DNA of 64,000 nt from Papaver somniferum (Eukaryota; Streptophyta; Magnoliopsida; Ranunculales; Papaveraceae), in contig NC_039361.1 of assembly GCF_003573695.1 (NCBI RefSeq), positions 134,696,777 through 134,760,776 of the forward strand. The letters are read 5' to 3'. The notes below the pieces were generated by a model. That model had not been told where the DNA came from. It did no database searches and saw only the letters and a program-made list of their open reading frames with translations. Position numbers and translations under genes: made by a program. This document shows, piece after piece, positions 45,131 to 57,218 of this stretch (positions are counted from its first letter, which is position 1; every line of letters begins with the position of its first letter).

Positions 45131-47548
45131 TGTTAGAGCATTGCTCGGTCGAACTCGCATCTCAAGCATGTTTGTCAATATTAGTGATCAAAACTATATG
45201 TCTTTATTTCTAGTTTACTTATGACTAAGTTTCGGTCTAGGATAGTCAAGTGTAGTTGAAGCTCCAGACTCCATGGCGATCATCTTACGAAGACGAAGAA
45301 CTACTCGAGGAAGCGGTGGAACTTCATCCGACTAAAAGGTATGTGGAGACTTGAAATTATCTATCACTCAAAAGTCTATTTTATCTCCTACTCTTGAGAC
45401 AAATTTGTATAAGTATGATAGTTTTTATACATACACATATGTTATTTCGAGCCGAGTTTACTCGCTTATCTTTTTCTCGAAATACGAGTTGGCTTTCGCT
45501 TTAACCATTTTCATCTTTACCTGTGACGAAAGTCATGATGACGTTTCAATCTTGAAAATAGCTTTGATGAAGATAGTCGTGAATAATGATTGTTATAACA
45601 TTATAGAAGAATGTTTCAATGATTGAAATGTAGAATTGAGATTACCATCTATGGATATAAGCATATATAGTGTGTTTGCACATTAGTATAAATCCATGTG
45701 CCGGAAGCCAAGTGCGTGCATATGTGTGCATGCGGTATTGGTGAAGGAGACAGGTTGAGTACGCGTACCCACATAAGTTTTCATACCGAAAATTTCTGCT
45801 GGAGTTTGTAAGTTTTCAAACTAGTAAACCAGTCACCTTAGGTACGCGTACTCGCGGAAGTTTTCGAACCGAAAATTTCTGCTGAGTTTGTAAACTCAAT
45901 CTGGTAGCTAAGGTACGCATACCCGTACGCGTACTCAAGCTGGTGATATCTCAAATCGGTAGTTCATGAACTTAAAACAATAAATTATAAGGAATGCAAT
46001 CTTTCCAAACCGTGGCTATATTGTTCATGAATTGATTCAAGTGGATCAAACCGATTTTCTTTCAATTGTTTCTATGAATAAAGACCTAAGCAATTGAACA
46101 ACTCTTCAACTAGTTCTTATGAGTCATTTGAACTAGTTATGAGAAAGATGAATACGGTTAATATGAAATTGCTCATATGGATAACCATTGGTTAACTCTT
46201 TGTGAACCAACTAAGTGTACACGTTTAGGTACGGTTACTCAAACCTAAATGAATGCATTTCATTTATGTGTGTGACAAGCTAAGTTTCGATCTAACGGTT
46301 GAAAGATATTAGCTTGGTTGAATCAGGTTTTTCATCTAACGGTGAATATTGAATGCTTTGTTACCAAGGTAACTTAGATTGCAAACCCTTATTTGAAAAC
46401 TATACAAAGGAGACATCTAGCATCTGGAAAAACTAATCCCCACACCTCCTGTATGATATTAGTTGGTTTGCTAGAGTCGATTCTCCTTTAACCTTAAGTT
46501 TCTTCTCAAGACCTTGCAGGTTAGCGACTGAAAGACTTCATTGGGATTATGAAGCCAGACGAAACTATTTTCTTGTAGTTGAGCGATCTGATTTTGCAAT
46601 TTTCTATCGTACAAGTTCAATTGAATAATTGGCTTGAGATTATATCTCTGATAGGGCAAGATAAAAAGAAATCACAAACATCTCCGTCTCATCGTTTGTG
46701 ATTCTACAATATCTAGTTTCGCTACCATACAGTGTAGATTATTGTGAGGTGATTGATAATATTAGGTTGTTCTTCGGGAATATAAGTCTGGTTTATCAAT
46801 TAGTTCCTGTTCACCTTGATTTATCAAAAGACGGAACAAAAACTCTTGGATATTTCTGTGGGACACAAATTTATTCAATTCTATAGACTTTTCTGTGTGA
46901 GACAGATTTTTTTATCAAGTCTTCGACTTTGGGTCGTAGCAACTCTTAGTTGTGGGTGAGATCAGCTAAGGGAATCAAGTGCGTAGTATCCTGCTGGGAT
47001 CAGAGACGTAAGGAGCGCAACTGTACCTTGAATCAGTGTGAGATTGATTAGGGTTCAACTACAGTCCAGAGCGAAGTTAGTTTGTAGTAGGCTAGTGTCT
47101 GTAGCGGCTTAATACAGTGTGGTGTTCAATCTGGACTAGGTCCAGGGGTTTTTCTGCATTTGCGGTTTCCCCATTAACAAAACTTCTGGTGTCTGTGTTA
47201 TTTCTATTCCGCATTATATTTTGTTATATAATTGAAATATCACAGATTGTGCGTTGTATCGATCAATTGTGAAATCCAACCTTTGGTTGTTGATTGGATT
47301 GATTGATCCTTGGATATTGGTCTTAGGTACCATCCAAGTTTTTATCCTTGTATTTGATAAAGACTCGCAGATTTCTATTTTCTTGAGTAAAGATCAAATC
47401 AAGAGATTGAGATATTAACTCCTCGATATACTTTTCTCTAGATTGAGTCTGACTGTCTAGTTGATTCTTTAGAAAGTATATTGGAGTTAGTCCATACAGA
47501 TTGCTAATCGAAATATTGGGTGAGGTTGTTGTACCCCCCGCATTTTTA
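45131..47548 (+). repeat. 5' LTR of element A2 (2418 bp)
   Basis: Starts TGTTAGAGCATTGCTCGGTC, ends CCCGCATTTTTA (the final C of the CA end is mutated). U3 repeats at 45750-45935 each hold a GTACGCGTAC palindrome and AATTTCTGCTG. TATA-like CTATACAAAGG at 46400-46410. Confidence 0.88.
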
Positions 47549-47562
47549 ATTGGTATTAGAGC
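47549..47562 (+). other. Primer binding site of element A2
   Basis: ATTGGTATTAGAGC directly follows the LTR end. It differs by one base from TGGTATCAGAGC, the initiator methionine tRNA-type primer site. Confidence 0.7.
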
Positions 47563-47633
47563 AGGCAAACACGTTAAAGACCTTACAAGTCTGTGTTTGT
47601 AGCGATCTGACTCTATGGACAAGAGTACTATCT

Positions 47634-48419
47634 ATGATAAACACGTCACCTGAAGAAGAAAAAAGCTCTGCCTCTTCTAATTCTATTAAAGAGAAAGATT
47701 CTTCAATATCGAATATAGACGAACCTTGTGTTCTGACGAGACAGACAAACACTAACATGTGTGATCTCGATTACCCTTCAAAAGAGATCATCTCTATTAA
47801 TGAACGGGAAATAGATGAAGAGAGTGAATTGATCCTACATCTTATTAGAATCCAAGATGATAGATTTAATCGGTTAAAACATCATGTCAATGTTCTTCTT
47901 GGTGTAGTAAGAGACTGCAAATTCAAAGAAAATACTGAAGATCATTCTTCACGTATGTCTCTTGAGGCTAGACTCAAAAAGGATTCTTTGGAAACTGAAC
48001 ATCTCTTGAGTAAACTCTCTATTCAAGGATGCTCTAAACAGTCTAATATACCAAGTACTTATGCTACAACTGAAAATGTTCCAGATCCAGAAGTAAAATC
48101 GGAATCCCTTCCAATCCGAAAGGATGTGTTAGTCTCCTCTAATCAAGGATGTTCTACATCACATGGAAGGAAGAAATCTCCTAATGAGACTGTTAAGACT
48201 GTACTATCTAATCATTCTTGTGGTCAGAAAGTACGTCTCTTCTGTGAGACAAAGAGTTCTGTTAAACAAAAGGGAAACTCTAGGTTGAATAAAAACTCTT
48301 TGGTTCAACTTCAACACACCTTAGACTTAATTCTCAAAGGTGTAACTATCATTCGTATCTCTAAACCAATTGGTTTTCGTACTTACCCTATGAATTCTAC
48401 AGGAAGGCCAGTTCAATGA
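47634..48419 (+). CDS. First ORF (gag position) of element A2, 261 aa
   Basis: The open frame begins inside the primer site, but the first ATG is at 47634 (MINTSPEEEK). The protein is polar, Ser/Glu/Lys-rich, with a helical segment around HLIRIQDDRFNRLKHHVNVL and two Cys-containing words of the type NQGCS. No capsid-type core or zinc knuckle is recognisable. A downstream, out-of-frame stretch to about 48800 continues in the same style and may be the rest of a broken protein. Position after the primer site suggests a gag role. It parallels the gag-like ORF 6151-6720 of element A only weakly. Confidence 0.5.
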   Translation: MINTSPEEEKSSASSNSIKEKDSSISNIDEPCVLTRQTNTNMCDLDYPSKEIISINEREIDEESELILHLIRIQDDRFNRLKHHVNVLLGVVRDCKFKENTEDHSSRMSLEARLKKDSLETEHLLSKLSIQGCSKQSNIPSTYATTENVPDPEVKSESLPIRKDVLVSSNQGCSTSHGRKKSPNETVKTVLSNHSCGQKVRLFCETKSSVKQKGNSRLNKNSLVQLQHTLDLILKGVTIIRISKPIGFRTYPMNSTGRPVQ

Positions 48420-48909
48420 GTTCCTCAAATGATCAAAAGCAGAACAGACGTCTTAATAAACATCGTCTAAGGAAAGATCAAGTCTTGCCTTCTATTAAAA
48501 TAAAAGGTGATGTTACCTTAAGTGAGGATAAAATTCCAGAAGAAAGGAAGAAGGTGATGATGTTAATGATAACCTGAAGGAACTGATTAAAGGTTATAAA
48601 GAAACCATCAACAGGTTGTTTACCCTCTCAAGGAAAAAATCCTCTTGTAAGGACTCAAACTATGTCTTGTATTTTGATGACAGTAAGTTTTATGATAATT
48701 TCTCACATCAAAAAGGTTTCCTTCCTAGATTTGAAAGGAAAAAAAGACTCGATCGTAAATACAATTCATTTAATAATGGATCATACTTGTGTTAAGTAAT
48801 CACAAGGTTGAAATCTCACTTACAAAAATCCTAGATGAATGAGAAATGTTTAGTTATACTCTTTGCCAAAGTGACACTGATTATCTAGCCAATTCCTTAT
48901 CGTTCTTAG
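48420..48909 (+). other. Broken continuation between the two ORFs of element A2
   Basis: Several short frames with Lys/Arg-rich sequence; probably the decayed end of the first ORF (a basic stretch such as RKDQVLPSIKIKGD can be read). No domain is recognised. Confidence 0.35.
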
Positions 48910-49725
48910 ATGGATTATCTGGTAACTCTTTTACATGAGTATTTTTGTAAGATTCCTCCTTGTTTATTTGCTTCAAGTTTTTGGCTCTATTCCTTCAAAC
49001 GTGTTCTTTTTGAAAAGCAAAAGTATGGACTTTTTCAGTCAACAATATGTTGTATAAACAATCTTCACAAACAACCTTTTTGGAAGGAGATTTGTGGACC
49101 CTTTTCTTACGGGTATACGTATGGTTTTGGGATTCTCTCACAAACCAATTTTGTAAACCCTAAGTATCTCGAAACTTGTTTATATACCTACCCTATTGAG
49201 TTGAATTATCTCACTCTAGGCTTTATATCATCAATGGCTTCATCATCCTCCTCTTGGGATTTTCCTAATGCGGTATATTTTGAATCCGATAAAGAGAGTG
49301 GGACTTTTTTTGAAGTTGAAGGATATTTTCCTCAATCTCCTGATTCCTACTCGGATATTGAGGAGGTTGAAGAGATTTCAGTTGAAATGGTTCTCGATTT
49401 TCTCAAAAACTTTGAGGATGCAAAGCAGCAACTTGTTCATATAATGAAGTGTCTTGATATGGTAAGAACTGAGTTGAAAAAAGTTAATTCTGACCTTGTT
49501 CTCATGAAAACTCATGTTAAAGAAATTCTCAATGAAGATATCCACTCTGAAGATGTTGTGGATGCTGTCAATCACAAGCTTAAATATCTCAAGGCTCATG
49601 ACGATCCGGAACCATCTCAGTTCGTGTTCGACTTTGACATAGGAGTTTGTTTTGTTTTTAGCTTGTTGGTTTTATTATGCCTAGTAAATCTTCGGATAAG
49701 AATTTTCTTGTTTTGTTTTGTTTAG
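48910..49725 (+). CDS. Second ORF of element A2: coiled coil with C-terminal hydrophobic segment
   Basis: The frame has 271 codons; an internal ATG at 49234 (MASSSSSWDF) may be the true start and would give about 163 residues. From there: a Ser-rich and acidic head, a heptad-rich part (MVLDFLKNFEDAKQQLVHIM and what follows, ~60 residues), and a C-terminal hydrophobic stretch (GVCFVFSLLVLLCLVNLRIR). Nothing matches protease, integrase, RT or RNase H. The place, between gag and the 3' LTR, and the coiled-coil-plus-membrane-segment layout recall env-like third ORFs of some plant retroelements, but I see no direct homology. A degenerate counterpart lies at 7490-7910. Confidence 0.5.
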   Translation: MDYLVTLLHEYFCKIPPCLFASSFWLYSFKRVLFEKQKYGLFQSTICCINNLHKQPFWKEICGPFSYGYTYGFGILSQTNFVNPKYLETCLYTYPIELNYLTLGFISSMASSSSSWDFPNAVYFESDKESGTFFEVEGYFPQSPDSYSDIEEVEEISVEMVLDFLKNFEDAKQQLVHIMKCLDMVRTELKKVNSDLVLMKTHVKEILNEDIHSEDVVDAVNHKLKYLKAHDDPEPSQFVFDFDIGVCFVFSLLVLLCLVNLRIRIFLFCFV

Positions 49726-51064
49726 AAGAATAACTAGAGTTTGGAATAGCCATTATTGTGATTACACATAGCTATGTCCAACGTTTTCATCTTCATGTTT
49801 TTAGGTTTGTTTGTTTAAATTCTAAAAAAAAAAATTGGAAGATGATGATTGCAGTATTAATCTTTATGGTTTTATATATTGTAATATGTTATAGGATATG
49901 TGTGTTTGCATCTGTGAACTATTATTGTCCCATACGATGTCAAAAGTTATGTCGTTTATATGTCGACATGCATGTATTGATACAAGAATGAATGAACTTT
50001 TGACAAACAAAAGTTAAGACTATTATGTCAATTCTTTGATGGAAGATAGGTTAAAATCTTTTGTTTACAAGGATTATGTCTATTGTATGGCGTTATGCAA
50101 ATAGTGATGGAAAATAAAATGAATCCTTGTATATTCCGCAGTATTGATATTCCCTGATCCATATTTTATGTATATACTGTGTGGCTCCATAAGTCTTCTT
50201 GTGTGAGCATTTCCAACTAAACTAATCATAGATTCGTTTGTGATTATTTTGGTTGTGTATTCCAATTAGAACAATCATGGGTTCTCTTGTGGTTGAGAAT
50301 TTTTGGATAACAAAATCATTTTTTGGTTGTTGGTGTCCAAAGAAATCCTTCTTTCCTTGTAAAAGTAAGGTCGCTCTTGTTGTTCTTTCGGGAATGACAT
50401 CAAATGGGGGAGAGTTCTTTTGAACTTGCGCTTAATTTCCATATCTTTGTGGGGAGTGCGGCTGTGGAATATTTGAGGGGTTATCTTGTATCTTTATAAA
50501 CTCCGTGATGAATGCATTTAGCTCCGGCTTTATGACCGCATCAAAACAAAGTTGATATCTACTTTTCTTTGGTCTTGAAGTGTCTCTATGAAAATTTCAT
50601 TAGGATCCCGTTTTCGTACCTTTGCTAATTTTATTGACAAAAAGGGGGAGAATTAATATGTAGTTCACACTAAAAATACATATGGTTTTCGGATCATTAT
50701 GTAAGGGGGAGTGGTTTCATGTTGAGATGAAGTAATGACTAAGGGGGAGTAATACATATCACCATAGTATTGTTGTCGAAGTTTTGATATGAGAACTTTG
50801 ATGTTGTGTAATAATACTATGACACTGTATAACAATGATCAAGAGCTTTTGTTTTCTCATTGTTATGGCTACAGAACTTCAACAACGATGATGCTAAACT
50901 TACAACCTTTTAAATCATTAGAGTACTTGGAAGTGACGAAGATTTCGAGTAATGTTGAAGCGCCAAGGAGATCAAGCATGTGGACGAGAAGCTACAAAGT
51001 TTTATCTTTTTTGTAACCCATATGTATTGATAGTTTTGCCACTAGAATTGATAAAGGGGGAGAT
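49726..51064 (+). other. 3' non-coding internal region of element A2
   Basis: No gene. It contains four GGGGGAG motifs, near 50405, 50644, 50705 and 50740, plus the polypurine tract at 51054-51063. The same series is present in element A at 8926-9270. Confidence 0.6.
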
Positions 51065-54000
51065 TGTTAGATCATTGCTCGGTCGAACTCGCATGCGTTG
51101 CTATCTCAAGCATGTTTGTCAATATTAGTGACCAAAACTATGTGTCTTGATTTCTAGTTTACTTATGACTAAGTCTAGGATAGTCAAGTGTAGTTGAAGC
51201 TCCAGAATCCATGGCGATCATCTTACGAAGACGAAGAACTACTCGAGGAACCGGTGGAACTTCATCCGAATAAAAGGTATGTGGAGACTTGAACCTATGT
51301 ATCACTAAAAGTATATTCTATCTCCTACTCTTGAGACAAAATCGTATAAGTATGATAGTTTTCATACATACACATTTGCTATTTCGAGCCGAGTTTTCTC
51401 GCCTATCTTTTTCTTGAAATATGTGTTGGTAAGCTTTTGCTTTAACCATTTTTATCTTTACCCGCGACGAAAGTCATGATGACGTTTCAATCTTGAAAAT
51501 AACTTTGATGACGATAGTCGTGAATAACGATTGTTATAACATTAAAGAAGAATATTTCAATGATTGAAATGTAGAGTTGAGATTACCATCTATGGATATA
51601 AGCATATATAGTGTGTTCGCACATTAATGTATAAATCCACTCCCCCTTAGTCAGTACTTCGTACCCGTACGCATACCCACCGAAGTTTTCATACTGAAAA
51701 TTTCTGCTGGAGTTTGTAAGTTTGCAAACTAGTAAACCAGTCACCTTAGGTACGCGTACTCACGGAAGTTTTCGAACCGAAAATTTCTGCTGAATTTGTA
51801 AACTCAAATCCGGTAGTTAAGGTACGCATACCCGTACGCGTACTCAAGCTAGTGATATCTCAAATCGGTAGTTCATGAACTTAAAACAATAAATTATAAG
51901 GAATGCAATCTTTGCAAACCGTGGCTATATTGTTCATGAATTGATTTAAGTGGATCAAACCAATTTTGTTTCAATTGTGTCTATGAATAAAGACCTAAGC
52001 AATTAAACAACTCTTCAACTAGTTCTTATGAGTCATTTGAACTTGTTATGAGAAAGATGAATACGGTTGATATGAAAGTTCTCATATGGCTAACCATTGG
52101 TTAACTATTTGTGAACCAATTAAGTGTACACATTTAGGTACGGTTACTCAAACTTAAATGAATGCATTTCATTTGTGTGTGTGACAAGCTAAGTTTCGAT
52201 CTAACGGTTGAAAGATATTAGCTTGGTTGAATCAGGTTTTTCATCTAACGGTGAATATTGAATGCTTTGTTACCAAGGTAACTTAGATTGCAAACCCTGA
52301 TTTGAAAACTATACAAAAGGAGACATCTAGCATCTGGAAAAACTAATCCCCACACCTCCTGTGTGACACTAGTTCGTTTGCTAAAGTCGATTCTCCTTTA
52401 ACCTTAGGTTTCTTCTCGAGACCCTGTAGGTTAACTACTGAAAGACTTCATTGGGATTGTTGATGTGATTTCAAATTGAGTTGTAGTAATAGGTTCGTTG
52501 AGACTTGTGAAAGCAATAGATTTTAGATTTAATTTTTAAGACTAAAAATATAGCAAACTTAAATAAAAGTGATATGAAAAATATGGAGAAGACTGGGGCT
52601 ATGGAATCCACTATTTACCAATATCAAAGTGATTTATATTCTCTAATTATAATCATGCATTCAAATTGATTCTTAATATTGCAATGGTTGATTTTTTAGA
52701 AATAACAATTGTAGATCGAAAGTATGGGACATCAAAACCCTAGGCTAGAATGCTCCATCAATTAAAATGACAATTGTTTGACAAAAACCATTTTATCAAT
52801 TTATTTATCTAGGAAAATAATCATATAATAATTGCATAAATTAGAGATTGCCACTTTTCATTGGTGAAATAGCTTCCTCCTTCGCCCCAGAGGATGGGTT
52901 TAGCTCATCATTGTGTAAACACGCTCAAAATATTTGTTCATTGCTTCAAAAATTGTTTACAAAGATGAAATGGAGAGAAAGTATTAAAAACCGGGTTTGC
53001 AACAGTTATAAGTGTTACAAACTGAAAAGAACGATAGAACAGAGTACTGTCGCTGGTTCTCAACCCTCGCATGTGTGTCGTTTTCAATGTTGATAAACGA
53101 CTGTCTCTGTGCGTCTAAAGTTCTTCGTGTTCTTCAGTGCACCAGCAGAAAACAGTTTTCCTGTAACTTGATTTTCAGCTCTCTAATCTCCCCCAAACTC
53201 TCCGTCACCCCTCTATGATACTCCAAGAGGCTTTTTATACTCAACGGGTGAATAAAATCATGTGTAATAACTCACAGTAATCTCCTTTTACTCGGCAGTG
53301 AAGAAAATATTCTCGGGAATATTTTCTTTCCATTCTTGTCTTCTCCATGCGTCTGTTGTAGTCAACCTCCATCCAAACACTCTTCCACACATCCCAGCAT
53401 GTATCAAACACGCTCAGGCCACAAGAAATCTTCCCAAACATAACCAGAAATCCCGTGATATTCTCGAGTAAATTCTTCCCCTGTTTTGCTTGACACAAGT
53501 ATTAAACCCTGTTTTATCGAATCTGGAGTGATTACCGACCCTGTTTTGTCGTACAAGATTGATGCCAGTTAATATCCAGGACAAACTCCTCAAGAATCTC
53601 GTCCAAATATCGATCCAGAGAATTACGCAGGCGGTGAAGAATTTTCCCGCCAAAACTGTATTCAAACGGTGAGGACAATTCAGACACAAAAATGTGTCTA
53701 TCAATTGTGAATCCAGACGAAACTACTTTTCTTGTAGTTGAGCGATCTGATCTTGTCATTTTCTATCGTACGAGTTCAATTGAATAATTGGCTTGAGATT
53801 ATATCTCCGATAAGGCAAGATAAAAAGAAATCACAAACATCTTCGTCTCATCGTTTGTGATTCCACAATATCTAGTTTCGCTACCATACGATTTAGATTA
53901 TTGTGAGGTGATTGATAATACTAGGTTGTTCTTCGGGAATATAAGTCCGGTTTATCAATTAGTTCCTGTTCACCTTGATTTATCAAAAGACGAAACAAAA

Positions 54001-54708
54001 ACTCTTGGGTATTTCTGTGGGAGACAGATTTATTCAATTCTATAAACTTTTCTGTATGAGACAAATTTGTTTATCAAGTCTTCGACTTTGGGTCATAGAA
54101 ACTCTTAGTTGTGAGTGAAATCAGCTAAGGGAATCAAGTGCGTAGTATCCTGCTGGGATCAGAGACGTAAGGAGCGCAACTGTACCTTGAATTAGTGTGA
54201 GATTTATAAGGGTTCAACTACAGTCCAGACCGAAGTTAGTTTATAGTAGGCTAGTGTTTGTAGCGGCTTAATACAGTGTGGTGTTAAATCTGGACTAGGC
54301 TTCAGGGTTTTTCTGCATTTGCGGTTTCCTCGCTAACAAAACTTCTGGTGTATGTGTTATTTCTATTCCACATTATATTTTGTTATATAATTGAAATATC
54401 ACAGGTTGTGCGTTGTTTCGATCAATTGTGAAATCCAACCTTTGGTTGTTGATTGGAAATTGATTGAACCTTGGATATTGGTCTTTGGTACCATCTAAAT
54501 TTTTATCCTTGTATTTGATAAATACTCGCAGATTTCTATTTGCTTGAGTAAGGATCAAATCAAGATATTGAGATATTAACTCCTCGATATAATTTTCTCT
54601 AGATTGAGTCTGACTGTCTAGTTGATTCTCTAGAAAGTATATTGGAGTTAGTCCATACAGATTGCTAATTGAAATATTGGGTGAGGTTGTTGTACCCCCG
54701 CATTTTCA
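51065..54708 (+). repeat. 3' LTR of element A2, enlarged by a solo LTR
   Basis: Starts TGTTAGATCATTGCTCGGTC and ends CCCGCATTTTCA. Without the 1243-bp insertion plus 5-bp duplication it is about 2396 bp, close to the 5' LTR. Differences from the 5' LTR include a short block at 51636-51665 that matches the complement of internal sequence 50731-50750. Confidence 0.88.
52461..53703 (-). repeat. Gypsy-family solo LTR inside the A2 3' LTR (1243 bp)
   Basis: Plus-strand ends TGATGTGATTTCAAATTGAG and ATGTGTCTATCA; flanked by a perfect ATTGT duplication (52456-52460, 53704-53708). It shares many phrases with 13169-14775 and 20594-22239 (CTTCCTCCTTCGCC-like, AACACGCTCAAAATAT, GCGTCTGTTGTAGTCAACCT, TCCACACATCCCAGCATGT), so it is a diverged member of that gypsy LTR family. 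Confidence 0.9.
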
Positions 54709-55517
54709 GGTTACGAGAGGTTTTCGATTACAAGGATGGGAAAGGTTAGTGGTTCAAACTGATGGTTGATTTGGGGTGAAATTGTGAGACAAAATCGATT
54801 GAACAAAAGGAGATCTGAAGCTGTTGATTGCATGAGTTTTGGTGACTCTCTGTTTTTTCTTAATATTTTTATTGCATGATCTCCGATGAAGTGTAAATTC
54901 CCTTGCATCAATATCTCAGCTTTTTTTTTTTTGGATTTTCTAGACCTAAATATCATGGTATTGTTTGATATCTGTCTTCGTTTGAAATTTATTTTTGATA
55001 TCAATCGTTTGATAGTTTTAGAGAAATCTTATGTTTCCTTTATTATTGGAGATCGGGGTTACTCCAATATCAATCAAAAATAGTTCAATCACGAAATTGA
55101 TGCAGTGGCAATGAAAATCATGAAGATCTATTTGTTTGTAATAGTGGTAATTTTGGCCTTTTGGTGTGGGTAGTTTGTTATCATTGGTGAGTACCTTTTG
55201 ATATCAACTATTAGCTCTACAGTTTGGTAAAATTAAATTGCATCTGCTGGTTCTCAATTCAGTGGTTCTCGCAGGAGTAAGAGATGAGGAAGAAGATAAG
55301 GGTTCTTAGGGATAGTTTTGTAATTTTGTTTAAATTTGGAATAATTTTTTTAGAAAATAATATAAAAATTAGTAAAACAAAGACTTTGACAGTTAACGCT
55401 TGGTCTAGGTACCAACCCTTAATATTCTAAATGTTGGGTACCAAAGTTAGGTGTTGGACATTTGTTGGGTACCAACCGTTAAATAGCCCATATAAAAACT
55501 ATGATTTATAATTTTAT

Positions 55518-57218
55518 TGTTAGAGCACTGCTCGGTCGAACTCGCAAGGTTGCTATCCCAAGCATGTTTGTCAATTCTAGTTGATCAAAACTATAGTCTT
55601 GATTTCTAGTCTACTTATAGAAGTTTCAGACTAGGATAGATTGTGTAGTTGAGCTTTAGACTTCACGACGCACACAACTGAAGACGAAGATTTATTGAAG
55701 AACTCGGAGAAACTTCATCAACAAAAGGTATGTGGAGACTATAACTTATATATCATTCATAAGTCTATTCTATCTTATCTCCTATTGAGACAAAAGTCAT
55801 ATAGTGACATAGACTTTCATATAGTACACATTTGTTATTTCGAACTGAGTATAACCCGCTTATCTATTTCTCGAAATATGTGTTGGTAGCTTTTTGATTT
55901 AGCTACATTTATAATTATTCTTGAAGAGTTTAGTTTGAAACAATTTATTTGTTGGAAACTAAATAATAAGTCAAAAGATGATCATGTCGAAATTGCCTTG
56001 AAACATCTTATGTGATTTGTGTGAGACAGTCATTTGATGTCGACTTGGAAAGTTTTGTATTGATCACTTGTTCACTTGAAAATTGCTTATAAGCTAATGG
56101 TTTGTGTGAGACAACCCTTGTCATGCTCTAAGAATGTTTCAATGATTTAAATGGGAGTTTATAACTAAAACCCATGTCTGGAAAACCTCACAGTATGCTA
56201 CCTAATATACAAACAGTGTTGGTATGATTCGGGTCCGGAAACCAAGTTTGCATACTAGTATGCGAACGGTTTTAACTGCTAAAGTCCAGGAACCAAGTTT
56301 ACATACCAGTATGCGAATGGTTCTACCTGAGTTAGGTATGGAACGACATTTTGCGTACCCATTTGCAAACTGTTGGACAAGGCCAAAGTTCGGAACTAAA
56401 GTTTGCATACCCGTTTGCAAACTTAGTGGTGAAAGTTCTAAAATCGTAAAAGTATGTTCTCATACTCATGAACAAATATATTTATGAAATAAGGAATGCA
56501 ATCTTTGCAAACCGTGGCTTAATGTTCATGAAATGATTCTTGTACTCTGTACATTACGAATCATTTTGATTTTGCTTCAATTGAATCATATATACTTTTA
56601 TGTGATTATCAATAATTGAACAACTGTATGAGATTCATTTGATTATCTTTCATAATTGATTGATCATCATTGCTGATCTAAATGTGTTAGATGAATATGG
56701 TTAAGACAAAAGTGTTCATATGGCTAACTTTGGTTAACTATTATTGAACCAACTCAATATACACGTTTAGGTTTTGTTACCCATATCTAAATGAAAGTAT
56801 ATTTCATTTGTGTGTAACAAGCTAAGACCATATAATGGTGGAGAGATATTGCTTTGGTTTCAAGAAGACTTAGTTTGTACCTTAAATCAGGTTTTCATCT
56901 AACTGTGAAAATGGAATGCTTTGTTTCTAAGCTAACTTAGCAAACCCTGATTTCAAAGGCTATATAAAGGAGAACTCTTGCAACTAGGAAACCTAATCCC
57001 CACACATTTTGTGTGATACTAGTTGCGGCTAGTGTCGATTCTCCTTTAACCTAGGTTTTTCCTAAAACCATTATAGGTTAACGACTTAAATATTTCACTA
57101 GGATTCTGAAGCCAAATCCAACTATTTTCTCTGTAGTTGCATAATCTGATCTTACTTGTTCATCGTGTTGAATACTATCATCTCTAAGATTTGCTCGAGA
57201 TTTATCTCCGATAGGTAA
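55518..57218 (+). repeat. LTR D1, plus strand, 3' part missing
   Basis: Starts TGTTAGAGCACTGCTCGGTC and follows the family-A layout through U3 (repeats with GTATGCGAACGG and GTTTGCATAC words at 56245-56425), TATA box CTATATAAAGG at 56954-56964 and the region ending GATAGGTAA. At 57219 it is abruptly joined to the end of a second, inverted LTR. Confidence 0.8.

Larger units (their letters stand above)
45131..54708 (+). mobile_element. Complete copia-like LTR element without pol (element A2, 9.58 kb)
   Basis: LTRs 45131-47548 and 51065-54708 (the latter enlarged by an insertion), primer site TGGTATTAGAGC, two ORFs, and polypurine tract AAAGGGGGAGA before the 3' LTR. Flanks GGTTG (45126-45130) and GGTTA (54709-54713) are a probable target duplication with one mismatch. 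No pol domain can be read in the 3.5-kb internal region. It is a cousin of element A, with the same LTR architecture but diverged sequence, and it was inserted into the Mutator-like element. Confidence 0.85.
44752..55489. mobile_element. Mutator-like element with long inverted repeats, split by an LTR element
   Basis: 44752-44990 and 55260-55489 are inverted copies: on the left GTTCGGTACCCAGCAAATGT..AACACCTAGGTTTGGTACCC, on the right the complement of the same phrases, with match fading over about 240 bp. Flanks share ATATAAAAA (44743-44751 and 55490-55498), a plausible 9-bp target duplication, though it is AT-rich. Without the inserted LTR element and its target repeat the unit would be about 1.15 kb. 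Long inverted repeats and a 9-bp duplication fit a non-autonomous MULE. No transposase is present. Confidence 0.6.
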
